12,960 nt of DNA from Alphaproteobacteria bacterium UBA3439. GTDB lineage: Bacteria > Pseudomonadota > Alphaproteobacteria > Puniceispirillales > Puniceispirillaceae. The stretch spans positions 489-13,448 of the forward strand of contig DFSK01000127.1 in NCBI GenBank assembly GCA_002378605.1, written 5' to 3'. Below are positions 1-6,040 of this stretch, in pieces. The translations under genes and the position numbers were made by a program. How positions within the stretch are numbered: the stretch's first letter is position 1; each line of letters starts with the position of its first letter. The notes beneath the pieces were generated by a model. It worked only from the letters and a program-made list of their open reading frames with translations, searched no databases and was not told where the DNA came from.

Positions 1-2
1 TC

Positions 3-407
3 ATGCTGAAAGCCGAAAATATTCGTTATCTCGTGGTGCATTGCGCCGATACGCCTGATGACCAGCTGCTTGATGCCAGCGATATTCATCAAATGCATCT
101 TGGCTTTGGCTGGAATGGCATTGGCTATCACCGGGTGATTTGCCGTGATGGGCGCATTGAACATGGCCGTCCCGATTATTGGATTGGCGCGCATGTCAAA
201 GGCTTTAATGAGATCAGTCTCGGCGTGTGTCTGATTGGTCGCCAAGATTTTACCGATGCACAATTTGTTGCGCTGGAAACCGTGCTTCGCGGTTGGCGTG
301 ATGCCTATCCTGATGCCCAAATTTGCGGCCATCGTGATTTTGACTATACCGAAAAAACCTGTCCGAATTTTAATGTCGGGCAATGGTGTGAAAAAATCGG
401 CTTGTAA
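3..407 (+). CDS. T7-lysozyme-type N-acetylmuramoyl-L-alanine amidase (amidase_2), probable cytosolic AmpD substitute
   Basis: This is a zinc amidase predicted to cut the bond between the lactyl group of (anhydro)MurNAc and L-Ala of the stem peptide. The 134-residue protein is a single amidase_2/PGRP domain. Candidate zinc ligands are His13, His110 and Cys120, with Tyr42 (in GIGYH) and Lys118 (in EKTCPNF) matching the catalytic Tyr and Lys of T7 lysozyme. The His/His/Cys ligand set and the GAHVKGFN...SLGVCLIG block are T7-lysozyme-like, whereas canonical AmpD uses His/His/Asp. There is no signal peptide, so it should act in the cytosol. The start lies two bases from the window edge, so its ribosome site is not visible and a slightly longer N terminus cannot be excluded. 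The NlpC/P60 gene begins 5 bases after its stop, which suggests one transcript. The fold is clear; the recycling role is inferred from the neighbours. Confidence 0.88.
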   Translation: MLKAENIRYLVVHCADTPDDQLLDASDIHQMHLGFGWNGIGYHRVICRDGRIEHGRPDYWIGAHVKGFNEISLGVCLIGRQDFTDAQFVALETVLRGWRDAYPDAQICGHRDFDYTEKTCPNFNVGQWCEKIGL

Positions 408-412
408 ATCAG

Positions 413-1228
413 ATGGCACTGTTTCGCATTATCACCCCATCTGCGCCTTTGCGATCTGGCCCATTTGCCGATGCGGCACTCGATAGTGAATGTCTGTATG
501 GCGAGGCATTTGAGGCTGAGCAGTCAGAAAATGAATTTACCTTTGGCAGGCTTGGCAGTGATGGATATAGAGGCTGGGTTCCGCGTGATTGTCTTGGCGC
601 TTTGCCAAAACCCAATGCGCGGGTAATCGCCCCAATGAGTGACGCGACGTCACAAGCTGATATCAAAAGCGCGGGACGTTTTGTGCTGTCGCTTGGCGCC
701 TTGGTAACAATTGCGGCATTACAAGATGACCGTGCCGAAATCATTATCCCTAGCGGCAATGGCTTTCTGCCGCGCCAGCATCTTTTGCCATTGGCGTCGG
801 GCGTGGCAGGCGGCGGGGCGGCGGCGAGTCATATTTTGGGTGATGTGACGCAGATTGATGATTGGGTGGCGATTGCTGAACGGCTTGTTGCCAGCCCTTA
901 TAAATGGGGTGGGCGCTGTGCATGGGGGCTTGATTGTTCGGCATTGGTGCAATTGGCCTTGGCTGCAGGCGGCATAGATGCGCCGCGTGATTCCGGCCCG
1001 CAGCACCATATTGGCAGCGGCATTGATGATATATCGCAATTGCATCGCGGCGACCTGGTGTTCTGGCATGGTCATGTTGGTATCATGCAGGATCGCACAA
1101 ACCTGCTTCATGCCAATGCGCATCATATGGCGGTGGCAAGCGAACCGCTAGCCAATGCAATTCAGCGTATTGCGATCACGGCAGGGCCGGTAACCGCGCT
1201 TCGCCGTCCATCGCCTGTTTTGGCGTGA
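413..1228 (+). CDS. SH3b-NlpC/P60 (C40) peptidase, YkfC-like gamma-D-glutamyl-diaminopimelate endopeptidase
   Basis: This 271-residue cysteine peptidase is predicted to cleave the D-Glu-diaminopimelate bond of free stem peptides. Residues about 1-130 look like one or two bacterial SH3 repeats (GYRGWVPRDCL near 51-61 and GFLPRQHLLPL near 117-127). The catalytic domain follows from about 145. The nucleophile is Cys175 in WGLDCSALVQ, followed by His221 in WHGHVGIMQ and His233 in LLHANAHH, the usual NlpC/P60 order. There is no signal peptide. The SH3b plus NlpC/P60 layout is that of Bacillus YkfC, which needs a free N-terminal L-Ala and therefore acts on peptides already released from sugar. It sits 5 bases downstream of the amidase gene, so the two would act in sequence. 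It ends 7 bases before the convergent ampG stop. The family is secure; the exact bond cleaved is inferred. Confidence 0.88.
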   Translation: MALFRIITPSAPLRSGPFADAALDSECLYGEAFEAEQSENEFTFGRLGSDGYRGWVPRDCLGALPKPNARVIAPMSDATSQADIKSAGRFVLSLGALVTIAALQDDRAEIIIPSGNGFLPRQHLLPLASGVAGGGAAASHILGDVTQIDDWVAIAERLVASPYKWGGRCAWGLDCSALVQLALAAGGIDAPRDSGPQHHIGSGIDDISQLHRGDLVFWHGHVGIMQDRTNLLHANAHHMAVASEPLANAIQRIAITAGPVTALRRPSPVLA

Positions 1229-1235
1229 TTAAATC

Positions 1236-2597
1236 CTAGCCACCATTTAGCCGGATCTTATGGCGAAGCAGCCATAGCAAGCAAAGCGATGGTATGACCA
1301 TCAGTGCGGTGATGACAAAGAACAAACCCCAATCACCGCCAAGCCCATCAACCATCGCCCCTGATGACGCTGCCAAGGTGGTTCTGCCAATTGTGCCAAT
1401 TGAGGCCAAAAGCGCATATTGCGTTGCGGTATAGGTGCGATCAACAAGAAGCGAAATAAAGGTTACAAACGCAACAGTGGCAAAGGCAGCCGCAATATCA
1501 TCAAGCAAAACCGCAAGAGCAAAGACCCATTCTGATTTTCCTGTCCAGGCAAGGACACTGAACATGACATTGGTTGCCGCCATGGCAATGCCAGCAATAA
1601 ACAGGGCGCGAACCGCACCTGACCGAATGGCAAAAAAACCGCCAAGAAGGGTAAAGGCGACGGTAGTTATCCAGCCAAGACCTTTTGAATAGAGTGCGAT
1701 ATCCGATTTTGAAAAGCCAATCTCGGAATAGAAAATAAGAGACATTTTGCCCATGAAGGCTTCGCCGATTTTGAACAATAGAACAAAGCTTAGAATGCCA
1801 AGCCCGATGGCAACGCCATTCTGCCGGAAAAAACTGGCAAGCGGCTCCCAGACCGTGCTGCCAAGAAAGCCAATGAATTTGGCAAAATGATTGTTCGTGC
1901 CAAGCTTGTTGACGAAATCGGCTTGGGCTTTATTTTGCGCATCGATGCGCGCATTGGCGCTTGCTTCGGGAATGAATAAAAGCCCAATATTCGCTAGAAT
2001 AACCAGCCCGCCAAGCCCAATAAAGGTCAATTGCCAGTAATTTTCAAATCCGGCAGTTTGCAGGAAATCAGCACTAAATAGCGCGATGATACCGCCGATC
2101 TTATAGCCGCTCCACCAGCCGGTAACATGAATGGCCGCGCCGGCTGCCATTGCGCTTTTTTCGGAAGCGTCGATCTGTTCGATACGAAGCGCGTCAATGG
2201 TGATATCTTGTGATGCTGACGCGGTGGCAATGACAAGACCAATTGCCATCACAAGCCAGATATCTTCGGCGGGGCGAAGCAGGCTCCAGACCAGAAGTGA
2301 CAAAAGAATGATAATCTGGAAACATAAAATCCATGCCTTGCGCTGGCCAATTTTGCGGGCAAGTCCGGGAATACGAATACGGTCAATAAGCGGCGCCCAG
2401 AAAAAATTGATGGCATAGATGCTGAAAATGAGCCCGGCCCAGCCAATCGCTGACCGACTTAGGCCATCATCATTTAGCCAAAGTGATAGTGACGAGCCGA
2501 TCAAAACCCACGGAAAGCCGCTCATTGCACCAAGAAGTAGAATGCGGATCATGCGCCTGTCGTGATAGGCGGCCAGACTTGTCATAAAATCACGCAT
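1236..2597 (-). CDS. ampG: Muropeptide permease AmpG (MFS)
   Basis: This inner-membrane importer brings GlcNAc-anhydroMurNAc and its peptides from periplasm to cytosol, and it is the entry step of Gram-negative cell-wall recycling. The product is hydrophobic along its length with roughly 12-14 membrane segments. AmpG-family blocks include SGFPWVLIGSSLSLWL near the N terminus, NFFWAPLIDR, and ASASQDITIDALRIE, the last matching the conserved ASASQD region around the functionally important Asp of E. coli AmpG. Two in-frame ATGs are available, at 2603 and 2597. A GGAG at 2606-2609 lies 2 bases from the first and 8 from the second, so 2597 is chosen (453 residues; 455 from 2603). It converges with the NlpC/P60 gene and diverges from the YkuD gene. 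No ampR-like regulator is visible beside it. Confidence 0.93.
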   Translation of the reverse strand: MRDFMTSLAAYHDRRMIRILLLGAMSGFPWVLIGSSLSLWLNDDGLSRSAIGWAGLIFSIYAINFFWAPLIDRIRIPGLARKIGQRKAWILCFQIIILLSLLVWSLLRPAEDIWLVMAIGLVIATASASQDITIDALRIEQIDASEKSAMAAGAAIHVTGWWSGYKIGGIIALFSADFLQTAGFENYWQLTFIGLGGLVILANIGLLFIPEASANARIDAQNKAQADFVNKLGTNNHFAKFIGFLGSTVWEPLASFFRQNGVAIGLGILSFVLLFKIGEAFMGKMSLIFYSEIGFSKSDIALYSKGLGWITTVAFTLLGGFFAIRSGAVRALFIAGIAMAATNVMFSVLAWTGKSEWVFALAVLLDDIAAAFATVAFVTFISLLVDRTYTATQYALLASIGTIGRTTLAASSGAMVDGLGGDWGLFFVITALMVIPSLCLLWLLRHKIRLNGG

Positions 2598-2605
2598 TGT
2601 CATGG

Positions 2606-2609
2606 CTCC
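2606..2609 (-). promoter_or_regulatory. Ribosome-binding site of ampG
   Basis: GGAG on the minus strand, 8 bases before the ATG at 2597 but only 2 before the ATG at 2603. It decides in favour of the shorter AmpG start. Confidence 0.6.
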
Positions 2610-2622
2610 ATCAAATTGCGTT

Positions 2623-2631
2623 TGCTATAAT
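2623..2631 (+). promoter_or_regulatory. Extended -10 promoter for the YkuD gene, overlapping a -10-like site for ampG
   Basis: TGCTATAAT is a perfect extended -10 element in the divergent ampG/YkuD spacer. No good -35 is found at the usual distance, as is common for extended -10 promoters. Transcription would start near 2638 and give a leader of about 74 bases. The surrounding CTATAATAG is nearly self-complementary, so the minus strand reads TATTAT at 2632-2627, a five-of-six -10 that could serve ampG. The two promoters may therefore overlap. Not tested beyond pattern matching. Confidence 0.45.
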
Positions 2632-2633
2632 AG

Positions 2634-2643
2634 GCCATATGGC
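2634..2643. promoter_or_regulatory. 10-bp palindrome at the predicted start of transcription (possible operator)
   Basis: GCCATATGGC is a perfect 10-bp palindrome placed 2 bases downstream of the extended -10 element, where a repressor could block both divergent promoters. It also contains an NdeI-type CATATG core and could occur by chance. No regulator gene lies nearby. Confidence 0.2.
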
Positions 2644-2711
2644 AAATACCGGAAAAGCAATTTTCCCAAGCCAGCCGTGATGTAACTCTATCTGGAAAAA
2701 GGTTTGATGCA

Positions 2712-3245
2712 ATGCCGGACTGGTGTCTTGATCGTGATAAGGCTGGTCACTATTGGTTGCAGGCTGGTGATCTGGTGCAAAGGCGCGCCATCATTGGCGG
2801 TGCTGGTGTCATTGCGGCCGATGGCAAACGCGAAGGTGATATGGCAACACCCGTTGGCCGGTGGGCATTGCGCCATCTCTATTATCGGCAAGATTTGCTT
2901 GGGTCGGTTGATACGGCCATTCCGGCAAGCGTGATCACGCCGCATTGTGGCTGGTGCGATGATCCGGCGCATCAAGATTATAATTGCCATGTGACCTTGC
3001 CCTTTGCCGCCAGCCATGAGGTGATGTGGCGCGATGATGGCGCTTATGATCTTGTTGTCATGCTGGGGTTTAATGATGCGCCGCCAATTGCCGGACGGGG
3101 AAGCGCCATTTTTCTGCATTGTATCGCTGATGGCAAAACCAGTACGGCAGGATGTGTGGCGGTGGAACGCGATGATCTTATCACGCTGCTTGGTCATGCT
3201 GACGCTGATCAATATCTATCAATCGATCGGCGGTTGCTGTCCTAG
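2712..3245 (+). CDS. Signal-less YkuD-fold L,D-transpeptidase-family protein, probable cytosolic L,D-carboxypeptidase
   Basis: The 177-residue protein is a bare YkuD domain. It carries KREGDMATPVGRWALR at about 39-54 and the catalytic block GRGSAIFLH (Arg129, His136) followed by STAGCVAV with nucleophile Cys148, the family's His-x(n)-S/T-x-G-C pattern. There is no signal peptide, membrane anchor or LysM/PG-binding domain, so periplasmic cross-linking is unlikely. YkuD proteins of this signal-less kind, such as ElsL of Acinetobacter baumannii, act as cytosolic L,D-carboxypeptidases that remove the terminal D-Ala from recycled tetrapeptides, the job LdcA does in E. coli. Placement between ampG and murQ supports that role here. 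AGG at 2700-2702 lies 9 bases before the ATG. Its last 27 bases overlap the convergent murQ gene. The fold is secure; the carboxypeptidase activity is inferred from context. Confidence 0.87.
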   Translation: MPDWCLDRDKAGHYWLQAGDLVQRRAIIGGAGVIAADGKREGDMATPVGRWALRHLYYRQDLLGSVDTAIPASVITPHCGWCDDPAHQDYNCHVTLPFAASHEVMWRDDGAYDLVVMLGFNDAPPIAGRGSAIFLHCIADGKTSTAGCVAVERDDLITLLGHADADQYLSIDRRLLS

Positions 3246-3998
3246 CGCGGCGTCAATTTGATCACGGCGGTGGCGCAGCTTTTCATTGGTTGGTACCATT
3301 GCCACCATCATGCCATTGGCAACAAAACCCATGTGAATCATGATCATATTCGAGATTAAATTCATACAAATTTTCTGCGCGGTTCCGGCGGTTAATCGTG
3401 TTGATCCGGCAATGATTTCACCGCCGGTGGCAAGCAGGATTGGATGGTCGGCTGCGGTCAAAAGGGGGGTGTTGGGATTATTGGCTATGCCGATGGTCAT
3501 TGCGCCTGATTTGCGGGCTGCCTCAATTGCGCCGATCGTATAGGGGGTTTTGCCGCTGGCGGCGATGCCGATCACAACATCATTCGCACCACCATCAAGC
3601 GCGGTAAAGCCAGCCGCACCAGCAGCGGCATCATCTTCGGCATTTTCAATGGCCCCCAAAAGCGCCGATGGCCCGCCTGCAATCAAAAAGCCAAGCCGGT
3701 CTTTGGGCCAGTTAAAGGTTGGTGGCAATTCGGCGCCATCTTGAACCCCAATACGGGCCGATGTGCCAGCGCCAGCATAGATTAGCCGACCGTTGCTTGT
3801 CTGGCTCAGGCGGTCATGCGCTGCCTGTGCTGCGGCTTCGATTGCTGGCAGGGCGGCCTGCAATGCCGGCATCGCATTTGCCTGACTGTCAAGCATAAGC
3901 GATAGCGCCGCCGATGGCGCCATTTTATCAACATGACGGCCAGCTGGTGGCACATCTTCGGTGGTGCCGTGATTTGGGTCTCGATTTCTTATGCTCAT
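3219..3998 (-). CDS. murQ: N-acetylmuramic acid 6-phosphate etherase MurQ (short form)
   Basis: This enzyme splits the D-lactyl ether of MurNAc-6-phosphate, giving GlcNAc-6-phosphate and D-lactate, directly after AnmK in recycling. The SIS fold spans about residues 50-215 with RLIYAGAGTSARIGVQD, ELPPTF, IAGGPSALL, IAASGKTPY, GSTRLTAGTAQK and TNEKLR. Glu90 and Glu121 correspond to the catalytic pair Glu83/Glu114 of E. coli MurQ with the same 31-residue spacing. At 259 residues it is about 40 shorter than the E. coli enzyme; what is missing is the small helical C-terminal part after TNEKLR. No remnant of that part can be present because the YkuD gene lies there. It diverges from anmK across 42 bases. 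No strong Shine-Dalgarno precedes the ATG; a TATAGT lies about 6 bases upstream of it on the minus strand. Confidence 0.92.
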   Translation of the reverse strand: MSIRNRDPNHGTTEDVPPAGRHVDKMAPSAALSLMLDSQANAMPALQAALPAIEAAAQAAHDRLSQTSNGRLIYAGAGTSARIGVQDGAELPPTFNWPKDRLGFLIAGGPSALLGAIENAEDDAAAGAAGFTALDGGANDVVIGIAASGKTPYTIGAIEAARKSGAMTIGIANNPNTPLLTAADHPILLATGGEIIAGSTRLTAGTAQKICMNLISNMIMIHMGFVANGMMVAMVPTNEKLRHRRDQIDAALGQQPPID

Positions 3999-4030
3999 CG
4001 CGTCACTATAGGCGTCAGTACAGTAAAAGA

Positions 4031-4036
4031 GAAGAG
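4031..4036 (+). promoter_or_regulatory. Ribosome-binding site of anmK
   Basis: GAAGAG lies 4 bases before the ATG at 4041, within a purine-rich run starting near 4025. It supports 4041 over an in-frame ATG at 3933, which would lie inside the 5' end of murQ. Confidence 0.45.
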
Positions 4037-4040
4037 ACGC

Positions 4041-5192
4041 ATGGCAGGATCGCTTGTTATAGGCTTGATGTCGGGAACCAGCGCCGATGGCATTGATGCG
4101 GCGGTTCTACAAACCGATGGCCGGCATTTTCAACCTACCGGCTGTTCTGGATCTTTTGACTATCGACCCGAAACCCGAGCCGGTATCTGGGCGGCCGTGG
4201 CCAATGCATATGATCATATGCGCGATGATGCCGCCCGCCAACATCTTGATCGGCTGATTGCCGAAGATCATGCAAATGCCGTTTTGCAATTGATCAATAG
4301 CAGCAATCTATCGCCAACATTGATCGGCTTTCATGGCCAGACAATCTATCATAATCCCACTGGCGATGACGGCCATCCGCTTGGGCGCACGACAATCCAG
4401 CTTGGCGATGCGGCATTATTGGCGACGAAATGCGATATGCCGGTTGTACATGATGTGCGGCGTGCCGATATGGCGGCTGGTGGGCAGGGTGCGCCGCTGG
4501 CGCCGGTGTTTCATGCGGCGATGCTGGCACGTCTTGCCGTCGATTTGCCAGCGGTTCTTATTAACATCGGGGGCGTTGCCAATCTAACATGGGTTGCCAA
4601 TCAAAAAGGGCTAGACGATAACGCTGGCCTGATCGGGTTTGATACTGGCCCGGGCAATGCGTTGATGGATGATTATATGCGGCTTTATTGCGATGCTGAT
4701 TTTGACAAAGGCGGCGCATTGGCGGCAAGCGGCATAGCTGATTCCAAGCTTGTCGATACATGGCTTGATGCGCCTTATTTTACTGCTGATTGGCCAAAGT
4801 CACTTGATCGTCAGGCTTTCCGCCATTGCCTTGATGATGCGCGATTATTGGCCAAGACACCAGCCGATGCGATGGCAAGCCTTGCCCTATTGACGGCAAA
4901 CAGCATTGCCGCTTCGATCGATCAATTGCCACTCCCGCCGCGAACAATCCTCGTCGCAGGTGGCGGCAGGCGTAATCTTTGCCTTCAATCGCATTTGCAA
5001 AACCGTTTTGGCAGCGCCTTGCAAGATGGTGGTATTGCCGGCGACAGGCCGTTATTTTCGCCCGATATGCTAGAGGCCGAATTAATGGCATTTTTGGCGG
5101 CACGGCATATGGCTGGATTGCCAACATCATTTCCGGCAACAACGGGTTGCCGCCAACCGGTTTGTGGCGGGGTGCTAGTAAGGCCGGTTTAG
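4041..5192 (+). CDS. anmK: Anhydro-N-acetylmuramic acid kinase AnmK
   Basis: This kinase opens the 1,6-anhydro ring of anhMurNAc while phosphorylating it with ATP, giving MurNAc-6-phosphate for MurQ. The 383 residues cover the whole family length (E. coli about 369). Signatures in order are GLMSGTSADGID (8-19), GFHGQTIYHNP (96-106), TIQLGDAALLA, VVHDVRRADMAAGGQGAPL (135-153), LINIGGVANLT (173-183), GFDTGPGNALMDDY (199-212) with catalytic Asp201, VAGGGRRN (305-312), and a C-terminal EAELMAFLA...LPTSFPATTGC. The frame is open back to 3933, but the extra residues resemble nothing in AnmK and overlap murQ, so 4041 with its purine-rich upstream is chosen. Its stop codon interlocks with that of the convergent PIG-L gene (4-base overlap). 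All key residues are intact. Confidence 0.95.
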   Translation: MAGSLVIGLMSGTSADGIDAAVLQTDGRHFQPTGCSGSFDYRPETRAGIWAAVANAYDHMRDDAARQHLDRLIAEDHANAVLQLINSSNLSPTLIGFHGQTIYHNPTGDDGHPLGRTTIQLGDAALLATKCDMPVVHDVRRADMAAGGQGAPLAPVFHAAMLARLAVDLPAVLINIGGVANLTWVANQKGLDDNAGLIGFDTGPGNALMDDYMRLYCDADFDKGGALAASGIADSKLVDTWLDAPYFTADWPKSLDRQAFRHCLDDARLLAKTPADAMASLALLTANSIAASIDQLPLPPRTILVAGGGRRNLCLQSHLQNRFGSALQDGGIAGDRPLFSPDMLEAELMAFLAARHMAGLPTSFPATTGCRQPVCGGVLVRPV

Positions 5193-5878
5193 ATCAGCGC
5201 ATCAGATCCTGGAACATAAAATGGCCGGTAAGGTGGCGGTGGTGGCAACAGATCACGGATATCGGTGAATGGAAACCGGCTATCAAGCCGGTAGGCCTCG
5301 GCATAATGACCGTCAGGTGCGTTGCATTGGGCGGCACGAAACCGGTTCATGATCGCGCTGGCGCTGGCAAATCGTGATGGATCCTGACTGTGATGTGCCA
5401 TGATGGCATTTTGCTTGGCGGCGAAATGCGGTGTGATATCGACATAATAATCCGGGGTAAAACCGACCCCCATCAGTGTGTCACAAAACAATACGGGACA
5501 GATGAATCCGGCGGCGTCACGAACATAGGCCGATAGGGCGCGATGATCGGGGTGGTAATCTTCGGGCGCATGGGTGATCACAAGATCGGGCGCTGCATTG
5601 CGAATAAAATCCTTGATATGGTTTCGGGCGTTTGGGGCATCGGCAAGCTGGCCATCGGGAAGATCAAGCAGGGTTGGCGTGCCAAGCGCGGCAAGTCCGT
5701 CTCTGGCTTCATCAGCACGTTGTTTTGCCAATTCGGCGCCTTGATTAATACCGCCAGCCGCGCCATCGGTGGCAACGCCAAGAATCAGATTATCGCCACG
5801 CGACGATGCCGCCGCCAAAAAGCCATAGGCAAAAATTTCTAGATCATCAGGATGTGCGCCAATGGCTACAATATTCAT
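5189..5878 (-). CDS. PIG-L family (LmbE-like) zinc deacetylase, probably acting on a GlcNAc-type sugar
   Basis: This 229-residue PIG-L/LmbE protein has the metal motif AHPDDLE at 8-14 (ligands His9 and Asp12, base Asp11) and HPDH at 109-112 (third ligand His112), as in MshB and BshB. The HPDDxE spacing is BshB-like. Members remove the N-acetyl group from GlcNAc in sugar conjugates or free sugars. There is no signal peptide. GGAG at 5886-5889 on the minus strand is 7 bases from the ATG. It lies between anmK, whose stop it overlaps, and the GH84 gene, from which it diverges. A cell-wall sugar substrate such as GlcNAc or a GlcNAc-6-phosphate relative is plausible. Other PIG-L proteins act in thiol or antibiotic synthesis, and no such genes are nearby. 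The family is secure; the substrate is unknown. Confidence 0.85.
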   Translation of the reverse strand: MNIVAIGAHPDDLEIFAYGFLAAASSRGDNLILGVATDGAAGGINQGAELAKQRADEARDGLAALGTPTLLDLPDGQLADAPNARNHIKDFIRNAAPDLVITHAPEDYHPDHRALSAYVRDAAGFICPVLFCDTLMGVGFTPDYYVDITPHFAAKQNAIMAHHSQDPSRFASASAIMNRFRAAQCNAPDGHYAEAYRLDSRFPFTDIRDLLPPPPPYRPFYVPGSDALI

Positions 5879-6040
5879 TTGCTGGCTCCGTCTTTATGGC
5901 CTGCGATGGCTAAATAGATATCGCAAAGCTTTTGCTTTCGACTGGAAATAGGCTTTAATAATGTCATGATAGCGAATGCAAAGCCGGTAACAAATAACAA
6001 TCTTATGATGCGCGGCAAACGGGCAAGGGATAGGGCATAA
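5879..6040. promoter_or_regulatory. 162-bp divergent intergenic region between PIG-L and GH84 genes
   Basis: This spacer must hold the start signals of both genes. On the plus strand TTGCTT (5932-5937), a 16-base gap and TTTAAT (5954-5959) make a weak promoter candidate for the GH84 gene. The AT-rich stretch 5986-6005 contains no convincing element. No hairpin or riboswitch-like structure was noticed. Confidence 0.25.

Noticed and set aside
3..407. A prophage lysis gene
   Set aside because: The amidase is T7-lysozyme-like, but no holin, spanin or structural gene is seen and the next gene is a recycling-type peptidase. Sequence left of the window could reopen this.
719..1126. A 135-codon minus-strand open frame opposite the NlpC/P60 catalytic domain
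   Set aside because: It has no domain or good start context, and the opposite strand is clearly coding.
2688..3212. A 174-codon open frame on the minus strand opposite the YkuD gene
   Set aside because: It lies wholly antisense to a gene with clear YkuD motifs, has low-complexity His/Ile/Met-rich composition and no recognisable domain.
3933..4040. N-terminal extension of AnmK from an ATG at 3933
   Set aside because: It overlaps the murQ 5' end, adds residues unlike the family and has no better ribosome site than the ATG at 4041.
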